Assembly (NCBI RefSeq): GCF_001953885.1
Contig: NZ_MQUS01000015.1
Span: 105,692 to 169,691, forward strand
DNA from: Streptomyces sp. IMTB 2501
GTDB lineage: Bacteria > Actinomycetota > Actinomycetes > Streptomycetales > Streptomycetaceae
Direction of reading: 5' to 3'
DNA length: 64,000 nt
In this document: positions 40,577-49,637 of the stretch, in pieces
Numbering within the stretch: position 1 is the stretch's first letter
Layout of the letters: each line of letters starts with the position of its first letter
Made by a program: the position numbers and the translations under genes
The notes under the pieces: generated by a model
Databases searched by the model: none
The model's input: only the letters and a program-made list of their open reading frames with translations
Told to the model about the DNA's origin: nothing

Positions 40577-41191
40577 TCAGAGCCACCCCTTCTCCCGCGC
40601 GATCCGCACCGCCTCCGCCCGGTTGCGCACCGCGAGCTTCTGGATCGCCGTGGAGAGGTAGTTGCGGACCGTGCCCTGGGAGAGGTGGAGGGCCTTGGCC
40701 AGCTCGGCGTTGGTGGAACCGTCGGCCGCCGCGCGGAGCACCTCGCGTTCGCGCTCCGTCAGCGGATTCGCGCCCTCGGCGAGCGCGGCGGCGGCGAGCG
40801 TGGGGTCGATGACCCGCTCACCGGAGAGCACCTTGCGGATCGCCTCGGCGAGCTGGGCGGCCGGGGCGTCCTTGACGAGGAAGGCGTCGGCGCCGGCCTC
40901 CATCGCGCTGCGCAGATAGCCGGGGCGGCCGAAGGTGGTCAGGACGACCAGTTTGACCTGCGGAAACTCCCGGTGGACCCGGGCGGCCGCCTCGATGCCG
41001 GTGCAGCCGGGCATCTCGATGTCGAGCAGTGCCACGTCCACGCCGTGCGCGTCGACGGCCGCCAGTACCTGGTCCCCGCGCGCGACCTGGGCGACGACCT
41101 CGATGTCGTCCTCCAGGCCGAGCAGGGCGGCCAGGGCCTCGCGGACCATCGACTGGTCCTCGGCGAGAAGGACCTTGATCGTGCTCGTCAT
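40577..41191 (-). CDS. NarL/LuxR-family response regulator
   Basis: 204 residues. Receiver domain with the phosphoacceptor Asp57 (ALLDIEMPG), acidic pair EDQ at residues 10-12 and Lys in FLVKDA. LuxR-type HTH at the end: NPLTEREREVLRAAADGSTNAELAKALHLSQGTVRNYLSTAIQKL. ATG 41191 overlaps the kinase stop by ATGA. Last gene of the ABC ATPase - permease - kinase - regulator operon, a plan seen in DesKR-like exporters where the regulator controls its own operon. A candidate binding site lies at 44114. Confidence 0.95.
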   Translation of the reverse strand: MTSTIKVLLAEDQSMVREALAALLGLEDDIEVVAQVARGDQVLAAVDAHGVDVALLDIEMPGCTGIEAAARVHREFPQVKLVVLTTFGRPGYLRSAMEAGADAFLVKDAPAAQLAEAIRKVLSGERVIDPTLAAAALAEGANPLTEREREVLRAAADGSTNAELAKALHLSQGTVRNYLSTAIQKLAVRNRAEAVRIAREKGWL

Positions 41192-42390
41192 GCCCCGGAT
41201 CCTACGTCCCCCGACAGGGGCGCCGGGACGCGGGCGACCAGCCGGAAACCGTGCTTGATCCGGCCCGCCTCCAGGGTGCCGCCGGCCTTCTCCAGCCGCT
41301 CCGTGAGGCCGGTCAGACCGTTGCCGGGACCGCTGCCGCTGCCGCCGGATCCGTTGTCCTCGACGGAGAGTTCGAGCATCGGGCCGTCCAGGGTCTGCCG
41401 GTGCGTGACCTGGACGAGGCACTTGTCGGCGCCGCTGTGCCGTACCACGTTGGTGACGGCCTCGCGCAGCGCCCAGGCGAGCGCGGACTCGGCCTCCTCG
41501 GGGACGCCGGTGAGGTCGGGCTCGGCGGGCACCTCGGCGGTGACGCCGACGGCGGTCAGGGCGACCTGGGCGCCGGCGAGTTCGGCTACCAGGCGCGGGC
41601 GGCGGTAGCCGGTGACGGCCTCCCGGACGTCGACCAGGGCCTGCCGGCTGACCTGCTCGATGTCGGCGATCTGCTGGGCCGCCTTGTCGGGATGGTCGGG
41701 CAGCATCCGGCCGGCCAGCTCGCTCTTCAGCGTGATCAGCGAGAGCGAGTGCCCGAGCAGGTCGTGCAGGTCACGGGCGAGCCGCAGCCGCTCCTCGTTG
41801 GCCGCGAGATGGGCCACGGTGGCCCGGGCCTTGCGCAACTCGACGGTCGTGCGGACGAGTTGGCCGACGCCGACCATCGCGAACCCGATGAGCCCGACGA
41901 GCAGCAGACTGTCGTTCCACCCCGACAGGCCGACGTGCAGTCCGACGAGGAACATCACCACGGCCGTCGCCGGGATCGCCCCGCACGCGGCCCGGACCGG
42001 CAGGGTCGCCCCGCAGGCCACCGAGAGGTAGATGAAGAGCCCGAGCCAGGGGGTGCCGAGGCTGTAGGCCAGTACGGGGGCGAGGACGCCGAGGACCGAC
42101 AGCAGCGAGATGACGATCCGCGGCGTGAAGGGGCGGCCCATGTTCCGGAAGACCAGTGTCAGATAGGCCACGACGAAGGCGGTGAGGCCGAGCGCGCCGG
42201 CCACGGTGGCGCCCAGGGTGTGACGGCCCGAGGTCAGGTCCTGGACCGGCGAGCTGAGGAAGATCAGCCAGATGCCGATCCACAGCGTCTTGACCATGAC
42301 CTCGCGCCGGTTGGTCGGGCCCTGGCCGATCCGCACCTGCAGCTCCGGCCGTGTCTCACAGGCCTGCGGGTCTTCCGTCATCGCGCTCAC
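41188..42390 (-). CDS. DesK-like sensor histidine kinase
   Basis: 400 residues from GTG 42390, coupled to the permease stop by GTGA. Six or so membrane segments in the N-terminal half (IWLIFLSSPVQDL, GATVAGALGLTAFVVAYLTLVF, IVISLLSVLGVLAPVLAYSL, LGLFIYLSVACGATLPV, AVVMFLVGLHVGL, LLLVGLIGFAMVGVGQLV). The HisKA_3 box ERLRLARDLHDLLGHSLSLI carries phospho-acceptor His209. The ATPase part has EAVTNVVRHSGA, EDNGSGG and GNGLTGLTERLEKAGG. Its short extracellular loops suggest membrane or drug sensing as in DesK. Confidence 0.95.
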   Translation of the reverse strand: MSAMTEDPQACETRPELQVRIGQGPTNRREVMVKTLWIGIWLIFLSSPVQDLTSGRHTLGATVAGALGLTAFVVAYLTLVFRNMGRPFTPRIVISLLSVLGVLAPVLAYSLGTPWLGLFIYLSVACGATLPVRAACGAIPATAVVMFLVGLHVGLSGWNDSLLLVGLIGFAMVGVGQLVRTTVELRKARATVAHLAANEERLRLARDLHDLLGHSLSLITLKSELAGRMLPDHPDKAAQQIADIEQVSRQALVDVREAVTGYRRPRLVAELAGAQVALTAVGVTAEVPAEPDLTGVPEEAESALAWALREAVTNVVRHSGADKCLVQVTHRQTLDGPMLELSVEDNGSGGSGSGPGNGLTGLTERLEKAGGTLEAGRIKHGFRLVARVPAPLSGDVGSGA

Positions 42391-43127
42391 GCCTTCAGCG
42401 TGTCCTTCCGGTACAGCCAGGCCGCGCCGCCCGCGAAGAGGACGAAGTAGACGGCGAGGACGGCGACGTCCGTGGCGCTCGGGGCCTGGCTCTGTTCGAT
42501 CGCCCGTCCCAGAGCAGCGTACGCGTGGGTGGGCAGCCACTTCGCGATGTCCTGGAGGATCTTCGGGAAGGTGGTGGACGGCATCCACAGGCCGCCGAGG
42601 ATCGACAGACCGAAGTAGACGATCATCGTGATCGGGCGGACCGCGTCACCGGAGGCGAGGTAGCCGAGGGCGACGCCCAGCGCGGCGAAGACGAGGCTGC
42701 CGGCCCAGATGACCCCGGTGAGGGCGAGCCACTGCCAGGTGTCCAGGTGGACGTGCTTGATCACCGCGGCGACGAGGAACACCACGATGATCGACGGCAG
42801 GCTCACCACGGCGGCACTGGCGGTCTTGGCGAGGACATAGCCGCGCCCGGGCAGCGGGGTCAGCCGCAGCTGCCGTACCCAGCCGTTCTCGCGCTCCTTG
42901 GCGATGCGCTCGCTGTTGCCCATGAGGACGGCGGTCAGGGCGCCGAAGGAGGCCATGGAGACCATCAGGTAGGTGGCGACGGTCAGGCCGGTGCCGTCGA
43001 CCTTCTGGTTCGAGCCGGAGCTGCTGGAGAAGATCAGGTAGATGAACGAGGGGTAGAGCACCGAGAAGAACAGGAACTTCTTGTTGCGCAGGACCCGGGC
43101 CAGTTCGAGCTTGATCAGGGCGTTCAT
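42387..43127 (-). CDS. ABC-2 type permease
   Basis: 246 residues, six membrane segments: LFFSVLYPSFIYLIFSS, TGLTVATYLMVSMASFGALTAVLMG, LPSIIVVFLVAAVI, ALTGVIWAGSLVFAALGVALGYLAS, ITMIVYFGLSILGGLWMP, VAVLAVYFVLFAGGAAWLY. ABC-2 family exporter partner of the ATPase at 43124, with ATGA overlap upstream and GTGA overlap downstream. Substrate unknown; often antimicrobial peptides or lipids in this class. Confidence 0.94.
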   Translation of the reverse strand: MNALIKLELARVLRNKKFLFFSVLYPSFIYLIFSSSSGSNQKVDGTGLTVATYLMVSMASFGALTAVLMGNSERIAKERENGWVRQLRLTPLPGRGYVLAKTASAAVVSLPSIIVVFLVAAVIKHVHLDTWQWLALTGVIWAGSLVFAALGVALGYLASGDAVRPITMIVYFGLSILGGLWMPSTTFPKILQDIAKWLPTHAYAALGRAIEQSQAPSATDVAVLAVYFVLFAGGAAWLYRKDTLKA

Positions 43128-44053
43128 GACTGCTTGGCCTCCTCGGCCTCCGTGATGGCGACGAAGGCCTGCTCCAGACCGAGGCCGGCGACTTCGAGGT
43201 TGCGGGGGTAGACACCGAGGCCGTACAGGGCGTGGACGGTGGCGTCGGCGTCGGACGACTGGATGCGCACGGTCTGGCCCGAAACGTCTATGGAGGTCAG
43301 GAACGGCAGGGCGCGCAGGGCGGCCTCGTCGATGGCGCCCTCCAGGTCGAAGGAGACCCTGCGGGCGCCCGCCTTGGCCTTGATCTCGGCGGCGGTGCCG
43401 TCGGCGAGGAGCCGGCCGCGGTGCAGCACCAGGACCCGGTCGGCGATGGCGTCGGCCTCTTCGAGGTAGTGGGTGGCGAACAGGACCGTACGGCCCTGGT
43501 CGGCCTGCTCGCGCATGGTGGCCCAGAAGGCCTGGCGGGCGGAGACGTCCATGCCGGTGGTCGGCTCGTCCAGGATGATCAGGTCGCTGTCGCCGGCGGT
43601 GGCGAGGGCGAAGCGGACGCGCTGGGCCTGGCCGCCGGAGAGCTTGTTGACCTTGCGGTCGGCGATCTGCGCGATGCCCGCACGGGCCATGACGTCGGCG
43701 GGCTTGTACGGCTTCGGGTGCAGTGAGCAGGCCAGCTTCACCAGCTCGGTGACGGTGACCTCGTCCATCAGGCCGCCGCTCTGCAGCATGGCGCCGACCC
43801 GCCCGGCGACGATCGCCTCGCGCGGGGTGCCGCCGAAGAGGCTCACCGTGCCGTTGTCGGGGTGCTTGAGGCCGAGGAGCAGGTCGAGGGTGGTGGACTT
43901 GCCGGCCCCGTTCGGGCCGAGCAGGGCGACGGTCTCGCCGGGATGCAGGCGGAGCGAGATCCCGTCGACGGCCCGCACGCTGCCATAGGTCTTGGTCACC
44001 TGGTCGAAGCCGACCACCGGGGTGGTGGTGGCCGGTGCCGCAGTCGTTGTCAT
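43124..44053 (-). CDS. ABC transporter ATPase (drug/antibiotic-type)
   Basis: 309 residues. DrrA-like ATPase: Walker A GPNGAGKST (~residue 44), Q-loop LQSGGLMDEVTV, signature LSGGQAQRVRFAL, Walker B LIILDEPTTGMD and H-loop ATHYLEEAD. The C-terminal ~80 residues (ARRVSFDLEGAIDEAALRALPF) are the usual regulatory domain. ATG 44053 chosen with GGGAG upstream; an ATG at 44062 is too close to that site. First gene of a four-gene operon whose promoter region contains the palindrome at 44114-44127. Confidence 0.95.
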   Translation of the reverse strand: MTTTAAPATTTPVVGFDQVTKTYGSVRAVDGISLRLHPGETVALLGPNGAGKSTTLDLLLGLKHPDNGTVSLFGGTPREAIVAGRVGAMLQSGGLMDEVTVTELVKLACSLHPKPYKPADVMARAGIAQIADRKVNKLSGGQAQRVRFALATAGDSDLIILDEPTTGMDVSARQAFWATMREQADQGRTVLFATHYLEEADAIADRVLVLHRGRLLADGTAAEIKAKAGARRVSFDLEGAIDEAALRALPFLTSIDVSGQTVRIQSSDADATVHALYGLGVYPRNLEVAGLGLEQAFVAITEAEEAKQS

Positions 44054-44113
44054 GCTGACCATGCTCCCGGCGAGAGCGGGGTGCCGGGCAGTGTCGGGGG
44101 TCCATAGTGCCGG

Positions 44114-44127
44114 ATGACAGATGTCAT
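44114..44127. promoter_or_regulatory. ATGACA-GA-TGTCAT palindrome in the HK/RR/ABC promoter
   Basis: A 14-bp inverted repeat with 6-bp arms and a 2-bp centre, about 60 bp upstream of the ATPase start. A TATGGA box on the minus strand (plus 44101-44106) would be the -10, so the palindrome would overlap the -35 zone. This is where a NarL/DesR-type regulator would bind to control its own operon. Confidence 0.5.
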
Positions 44128-44151
44128 GCGGATCGGGTGACAGGCACGACG

Positions 44152-44187
44152 AAGGGGGACGCCCGCTGAACGGCGGACGCCCCCCTT
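44152..44187. terminator. Terminator between the PG-binding gene and the ABC operon
   Basis: AAGGGGGACGCCCGC pairs imperfectly with GCGGACGCCCCCCTT, with a T-run on the plus strand. It lies 21 nt after the stop of the large gene at 44208 and would end its minus-strand transcript. Confidence 0.65.
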
Positions 44188-44207
44188 TTTTCTCGTCTAC
44201 GGCCCGG

Positions 44208-46550
44208 CTAGCTCGGGTTCGTGGAGATGACCGCGACCCGGTTGGTCCTGCTGATCAGGGCCTGGCGGAGGGCGATGTAGACCTCCTGCGGGGTGACCGG
44301 CGTCTTCTTGCCGTTGCCGCGGGTGATCAGTACGCCGTCGAAGGTCCCTCCGTAGAGCTGCTTCAGGGCGTTCAGGTCGGGTTTGTCGACCAGCTTGCCG
44401 TCCGCGGTGGGCACCACCTTGAGGAACTTCCAGAGCGATTTCTCCGGGCTCATCACCACCACATGCCCGGCGCCCGCCGACACCGTCACCTTGCCCGACA
44501 TCGCCGGCTCCGCGAACTTCTTCATCTCCTCGTCGACCGCCGCATTCGACACCGTCGGCTGCTTGGTGGCCGTCGGGACGGTGACCGGGGTCGCCGTGCC
44601 CGTCTCCACCAGCTGGCGGTAGGCCTGTTCGACCGCGCCGGTGGACTGGCCCGCGTCGATCGCCTTGCCCGCCTTGCCGTAGACGGCGACGGCCTGGCCG
44701 GGCTTGAAGTCGATGCCGCCCTCGACGACCGAGCCGGAGCCGGAACCGCCGCCCGCCTGCTGGAGGGCCGCCTGGAGCTTCTCCTCGTCCACCGGCATGT
44801 CGGGCTCGATCACACGCTTCTGCCCGAAGAGGGAGCCGATGACGGAGACCGGGTTGTAGTCGCTGGTCGCGGCCTTGCTCACGGTGGCCTGGAAGTCGAA
44901 CTGCAGGCCGGCGTTCTCCGGGGTGAGGGTGACCGTCCTGCCGCCGACGGAGAGCTTCAGCGGCGTGTTCACCCGGCCGCCGAAGGCGTCGTCGAGCTTC
45001 TTGACGGCGTCGTCACGGGTGCCGCCGCCGATGTCCACGCCGAGGACCGTGGTGCCCTTGGGGACGTCGGTGTGGTTCATCAGCAGCCCGGCGCCGTAAG
45101 CGCCGCCCGCGACGACGACCACGCCGACGCCCAGCAGCACCAGCTTGCTGCGGCCCTTCTTCTTCGGCTTGGCCTGCGCCTTGGGCGTGGCGGCCGACTT
45201 CGGCTCGGACGGGGTCCGCGCGTCGGGGCCGTCGGCGGAGCCGCTGCCGAACGGGGAAGTGCCCGCGCCGGGGACGACCGGGATGCCGCTGGTGACGGTG
45301 TGTCCGGAGACGTTGTCGGGGCGGAAGGCGGGCGTGCCCGGTTCGGGGGCCGGCTTCTGCGGGGTGAGGATCGCGGTGTCGTCACTGAGCCCGCCGCCGG
45401 GGCCGAGACCGGTGGGACCGCTGCCGGGACCGGCGCCGGGAGCGCCGGGGCCGCCGTAACCGCCCGTGCCGGGCAGGCCGGTGAAGGGGTCGGCGGACGA
45501 CGGGACGAGGGGGCCGTCGCCGGTGACCGGGCCGCTGGTGGGTCCGGCCGGCCCCTGCGGGCCGCTGGGACCGCCCTGGCCGTGCGGGCCGTTGAAGCCG
45601 CTGGGACCACCGGGACCGCCCAGACCGCCGAGGCCGTTCGCGCCGCTACCGGCGAAGCCGTTCTGCCCGTTCGGGCCCGGGGCGCCCGGGGCGCCGGGAC
45701 CGCTCGCACCCGCCGTGCCCGCGCCGCCGAAGCCTTCCTGCCCGGCGTTCTCCGAGAAGTACGGCAGGTCGTCACGGCTCGGTTCGCCGCCGGACGCGCC
45801 GGGGCGGGAGCCGCCGCCCAGCGGGCCCGCGGCCAGTGCCTCGGTCACGTCGAAGGAGCCGGTGCCGCCGCCGTGCCCGGGGGCGACGGGGCCGCCGGTG
45901 GCGCCGGGCAGGCCCTTGCCGTTCGTGGTGCCGGAGCGGGAGGCGCCCGGGACGCTCATGGAGCCGACCACACCGCCGGGACGGCCACCGCCGGGGCGTG
46001 CGCCGGTGCCACCAGAGGTACCGGATGCTCCCGGACCACCCGTACGGGTGCCCGGCGCACCGGTGGCGGGGGTGGAACCGCCGGAACCGCCCGTGCCGCC
46101 GGAGGCACCGGAACCGCCGGGCGTTCCCGCGCCGTTCGTGCCACCACCGCCCGGACCGCCCTTGCCGCCGCCGGACTTGCGGGGCGCGAACCAGTCGCTG
46201 GTCTTCTCCTCGGCCTGGGCCGCGGCCTCGGCGGGCGCCTCAGCGGCGGCCGTGCGGTCGGGCGCGGGCCGCGGGTCGGCGGCGGGCGCCTCGTCCCCGG
46301 CACCGTCGGAGCCCCCGACGGGCTTGCGCACGACGACCGGCGGGATGGGCCGGGACCCGGGGATGTTGATCCGGATCCGGGTCGTCAGCGTGGTCTCGGT
46401 CTTCTTCTCCTCCGGCCGCGCAGCCGAACGGCCCGCGTCCGTACCGTCGTCGGAAGCCATGGGGGTCCCGTACGGCGGCGTGCCGGAGGGGTATGCGGCT
46501 CCGCCGCGCCCGTTGGGCCCGGAGGACGGAGTGTCAGTTTCACGACTCAA
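44208..46550 (-). CDS. Large collagen-like membrane protein with YoaR-type peptidoglycan-binding domain
   Basis: 780 residues from TTG 46550, which has GGGAG 8 nt upstream and gives MSRETDTPSSGPNGRGG. Residues ~120-460 are extremely Gly/Pro/Ser-rich with collagen-like GxP stretches (GAPGPNGQNGFAGSGANGLGGLGGPGG). A basic patch (KPKKKGRSK) and one membrane helix (LVLLGVGVVVVAGGAYGAGLLM) follow, then the exported C-terminal ~270 residues containing a putative peptidoglycan-binding YoaR/VanW-neighbour domain (GVDIGGGTRDDAVKKLDDAFGGRVNTPLKLSVGGRTVTLTPENAGLQFDFQATVSKA). Probably links the membrane to the wall; exact role unknown. Confidence 0.85.
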   Translation of the reverse strand: MSRETDTPSSGPNGRGGAAYPSGTPPYGTPMASDDGTDAGRSAARPEEKKTETTLTTRIRINIPGSRPIPPVVVRKPVGGSDGAGDEAPAADPRPAPDRTAAAEAPAEAAAQAEEKTSDWFAPRKSGGGKGGPGGGGTNGAGTPGGSGASGGTGGSGGSTPATGAPGTRTGGPGASGTSGGTGARPGGGRPGGVVGSMSVPGASRSGTTNGKGLPGATGGPVAPGHGGGTGSFDVTEALAAGPLGGGSRPGASGGEPSRDDLPYFSENAGQEGFGGAGTAGASGPGAPGAPGPNGQNGFAGSGANGLGGLGGPGGPSGFNGPHGQGGPSGPQGPAGPTSGPVTGDGPLVPSSADPFTGLPGTGGYGGPGAPGAGPGSGPTGLGPGGGLSDDTAILTPQKPAPEPGTPAFRPDNVSGHTVTSGIPVVPGAGTSPFGSGSADGPDARTPSEPKSAATPKAQAKPKKKGRSKLVLLGVGVVVVAGGAYGAGLLMNHTDVPKGTTVLGVDIGGGTRDDAVKKLDDAFGGRVNTPLKLSVGGRTVTLTPENAGLQFDFQATVSKAATSDYNPVSVIGSLFGQKRVIEPDMPVDEEKLQAALQQAGGGSGSGSVVEGGIDFKPGQAVAVYGKAGKAIDAGQSTGAVEQAYRQLVETGTATPVTVPTATKQPTVSNAAVDEEMKKFAEPAMSGKVTVSAGAGHVVVMSPEKSLWKFLKVVPTADGKLVDKPDLNALKQLYGGTFDGVLITRGNGKKTPVTPQEVYIALRQALISRTNRVAVISTNPS

Positions 46551-46709
46551 GGCAGGTTCTCCCAGTTGGCTCCACCGCCCGTTACGACCTGACTGCTCGG
46601 GCGGCTCGGCGGCGCGCACCACCATACTGGCCACTTCTGGCGCTTATCCCAGGGCCGCCGAGGAAACCCACACCGGACTCGCACGCGCGCCGCGCCGCGA
46701 AGTGGTACG

Positions 46710-47126
46710 TCACTTGCCAAGTCGGGCAAGGCCGTCACGAGGTTGCCGCCCGGCACCAACGGTGGCACAGATCACAGCGAGCGCCATACCGCCGAGCAGA
46801 AAGAGATAGGAGCTGCCTCCGGCGGCGAACAGGAAGTCGCCTTCCGGACGCGAGGTGGTGAGCAGGATGACGGCGACGATCCAGCCCACCACGGGTGCGA
46901 CCGCCCCGCCCCGGCCGCCGGTGGCGTACGACCCGCCGAGGAACAGCCCGGCCGCGCCCGCGAGGGCGAGCAGCAGCCCACCGGGGAACCAGGCGGCCTG
47001 GACCAGGGTCCCGGCGAGGCCGACGACGGCACCGAGCAGGAAGAGCCCGACATAAGCGACAACCCGTGCGGCCGAGGGCCGTTGCAGTGGCTGGGCGAGC
47101 GGCGAGCCCGGTCCGGTGTTGCTCAT
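46710..47126 (-). CDS. DUF6113-type four-helix membrane protein
   Basis: 138 residues. Four membrane segments: VVAYVGLFLLGAVVGLAGTLV, WFPGGLLLALAGAAGLFLGGSY, GAVAPVVGWIVAVILLTT, YLFLLGGMALAVICATVG. ATG 47126 overlaps the mshB stop as ATGA, so it is translated from the mshB message. Its steady pairing with mshB suggests a mycothiol- or envelope-linked role, though nothing in the sequence shows it. Confidence 0.85.
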   Translation of the reverse strand: MSNTGPGSPLAQPLQRPSAARVVAYVGLFLLGAVVGLAGTLVQAAWFPGGLLLALAGAAGLFLGGSYATGGRGGAVAPVVGWIVAVILLTTSRPEGDFLFAAGGSSYLFLLGGMALAVICATVGAGRQPRDGLARLGK

Positions 47127-48043
47127 GAGGTCTCCTCGACGCCGATACCGATACCGACACCGGGGCCTGAACCGACGCCGAGTCCGTGCCCGAGTCCGAG
47201 GCCGACTCCGGCGAACAGGTCGGTCTCCCCGGGCTCGGCCGTGCCCCGCACCAACTCGTAGTATTCGGTGGTGAACAGCGGCTGGGCCAGTTCGTTGGAG
47301 AGCGCGAAGTACGGCTCGGCCACGTCGATCTGGGTGGCGTGGGCGCGCATCGCGGCGGCCTTGGCTGCGGCGAAGGCGGCGCCGTCGACAGCCGTGGTGA
47401 TCCGCTCGTCGTCCACCACGCCGGGTACGTCGGCCACGGACGCGCTCTTGTCGAACGGCAGCGCGGGCAGGTCGTCCTGGAGGCGGGCGAAGGCGTCCTC
47501 GGCGACGGAGCGCGGGACGCGGTTCCAGTAGACCTTGTCGATCCGGTGCCCTCGCCGGTCCGCCAGTTCGACGGCGCGCATGGCGACGCGGTGGGCCTGG
47601 ATGTGGTCCGGGTGGCCGTAGCCCCCGTGGTCGTCGTAGGTGACGAGGACCTGGGGGCGGACCTCCAGGATCACCTCGGCGAGGTGACCGGCGGCCTGGT
47701 CCACATCGGCCTGCCAGAAGCACCCGGGGTCGTCATTGTCCGGAATGCCCATCATCCCGGAGTCCCCGTACCGGCCCGCCCCGCCGAGCAGCCGGGCGTC
47801 GCCCACGCCCAGCGCGCGCACGGCCATGGCCAGCTCGCCGCGCCGGTGGGCGCCCAGCGCGGGCCCCGTCAGATGCCGCAGCCCGGGCGGGATGACCTCG
47901 CCCCGCTCGCCGAGTGTGCAGGTGACCAGGGTCACGTGCGCACCCTCGGCCGCATACCTGGCCATCGTGGCGCCGTTGTTGATCGACTCGTCGTCCGGGT
48001 GGGCGTGCACCAGCAGCAGACGCCGATCGGGCAGTTCCGTCAT
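47123..48043 (-). CDS. mshB: Mycothiol biosynthesis GlcNAc-Ins deacetylase
   Basis: 306 residues. Zinc-dependent LmbE-type deacetylase that converts GlcNAc-Ins to GlcN-Ins in mycothiol synthesis. HAHPDDE (zinc ligands His15 and Asp18 by alignment with the mycobacterial enzyme) and YGHPDHIQAH (third ligand) are intact. ATG 48043 is chosen; a GTG at 48052 is possible. The C-terminus ends in an odd Gly-Leu/Gly-Val run (GVGLGLGHGLGVGSGPGVGIGIGVEETS) beyond the enzyme domain, which I regard as an unusual extension. Coupled to DUF6113 by ATGA. Confidence 0.94.
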   Translation of the reverse strand: MTELPDRRLLLVHAHPDDESINNGATMARYAAEGAHVTLVTCTLGERGEVIPPGLRHLTGPALGAHRRGELAMAVRALGVGDARLLGGAGRYGDSGMMGIPDNDDPGCFWQADVDQAAGHLAEVILEVRPQVLVTYDDHGGYGHPDHIQAHRVAMRAVELADRRGHRIDKVYWNRVPRSVAEDAFARLQDDLPALPFDKSASVADVPGVVDDERITTAVDGAAFAAAKAAAMRAHATQIDVAEPYFALSNELAQPLFTTEYYELVRGTAEPGETDLFAGVGLGLGHGLGVGSGPGVGIGIGVEETS

Positions 48044-48053
48044 GGGACCCACC

Positions 48054-49230
48054 CTACGAGGCCGCTGCGCTCTCTACGCCACGGCTCGCGTCCTCGCGGC
48101 GCGGCACATCGGTTCGGACCAGCGGCCAGGCGAGCAGGGCCGCGAGCAGGACACCGACGGCCACGCACCAGAGGCGGCGGGGCGGGCGACGGCGGAGAAC
48201 AGCGCCGAGCTGATCGCTCCGCCCAGGTGCTGGGTCGTGACAAGGGCTGCCGAGGCTCCGCCGGAGTGCCGCGTGGCGACGGCGTCGGTGGCGAGGGAGA
48301 AGACCGGCATGAAGGCGATGCCGAGCCCGAATCCGATGACGAACATGGCGGGCAGGGAGGTCGCGGGGCCCGCGTCCGGCGCTCCGCCGGCCAGGAGCAT
48401 GAGCCCGAGAGCCGTCGTCACCAGGCCCGTCACGGTCAGGACGCGGGGCGTGGCGCGGTGCAGCAGGCGCGCGGAGACCTGGGTGGCACTGAGGAGCACT
48501 GCGACGAACAGGAGCAGGAGGGCCGTTCCGAGGGCCATCGGGGCGTGGTGGTGCATGGCCCGCAGGACCATGGACAGGTACCAGCCGACACGACTGCGGT
48601 CCCGCACGATGTACGTCGGCGGCAGCGGGCCCGATGTCCTCGTCCGCCACCGCAGGAAGGCGATGAGCGCGGGCGAGCCGCCGACGAGCAGGGTCACGAT
48701 CAGGGGGTCGGTCCAGCCGGCCCTCGTGACCTGGCCCAGACCGTAGGTGAGCCCGGCGACTGCGGCGAAGCCGGGCGTCGTGCACCAGGGTGACCGTGCC
48801 GACCGGGGCGAGCACGGCCGGGGGAACGGCGGCGAACAGGCGGATGCGCCGGCTCGGCGTCTCCAGCAGCCATGCGTTCGGCAGCGTCATGGGTGCCGCA
48901 CCGCCGACGCCGACCGCGGCATGGACACCGAACGCCCTGCGGCGCTCGCGCGGATCGGTGAAGCCGGTGCTCACCAGGGCGAGCGCGGACGGTGTGACCA
49001 GCGTGGCCGAGACGCCCTGCAGGGCGCGGGCGGAGATCATCGAGCCGGTACCGGCGGCCGCAGCGGCGAGCAGGGCGGCCGGCACGCATCCGACCAGACC
49101 GGTGATCAGTGTCCGTCTGGGCCCGATACGGTCCGCGAGCTGCCCCCGAACAGCAGCAGCCCGCCGAAGAAGAAGCCGTGGACGACCGGCAACGAGCCGG
49201 TGCCCCCCGCTGCGGCCGCCAGGTGCAGTT
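48054..49230 (-). pseudogene. Decayed MFS (DHA2/EmrB-type) exporter
   Basis: A recognisable major facilitator is spread over at least three reading frames. From the right: LHLAAAAGGTGSLPVVHGFFFGGLLLFGG, then after a break GSMISARALQGVSATLVTPSALALVSTGFTDPRERRRAFGVHAAVGVGGAAPMTLP, then in another frame LIVTLLVGGSPALIAFLRWRTRTSG through ATDAVATRHSGGASAALVTTQHLGGAISSALFSAV, and a final stretch VAVGVLLAALLAWPLVRTD in a third frame. No frame gives a full transporter. The original may have been an antibiotic efflux pump. Confidence 0.8.
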
Positions 49231-49259
49231 CCCGGTGGATGAACGGCCGTGCCATCCCC

Positions 49260-49630
49260 AGGTCGCTTCGCACAGCACCGTCAGCTGCGCCAGCACCAGC
49301 GAATGGACCGAGTGCTCGGGCAGCGGCCCGAAGTCCTTGGCGACCACGGAGTGCGGGTCGGGTCCGGGAATGCACCGGGTCGCCACCCAGGGGACGGCGG
49401 CCTCCAGGTCGGCGTCGAGCACGGCCGCCGTCCAACTCCCGCCCACCCGCAGCGCGGCGGCCGCTTCCCGGGCGAACCGCCTGCGGAACTCGTCGTGTCC
49501 GGCATGGTCGGCCCGTACGACCTTCACGGCCACGGTACGGCCGCCCTCGTCGCGCCCGAGACAGACCAGGGCCTCTCCGGACTTGGCGACGCCGGCGCGG
49601 AACTTGACGCCCCTGGCAAAGAACTCGGCG
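49260..49630 (-). pseudogene. Truncated serine/threonine kinase remnant
   Basis: The N-lobe of a Hanks-type kinase is readable: GEALVCLGRDEGGRTVAVKVVRADHAGHDEFRRRFAREAAAALRVGGSWTAAVLDADLEAAVPWVATRCIPGPDPHSVVAKDFGPLPEHSVHSLVLAQ. The Gly-rich start, VAVK lysine and the GPDPHS hinge are present, but the catalytic loop, DFG and C-lobe are gone, and the 3' end runs into transporter sequence. A deletion seems to have fused the two genes. Confidence 0.75.
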
Positions 49631-49637
49631 CTCTGGC

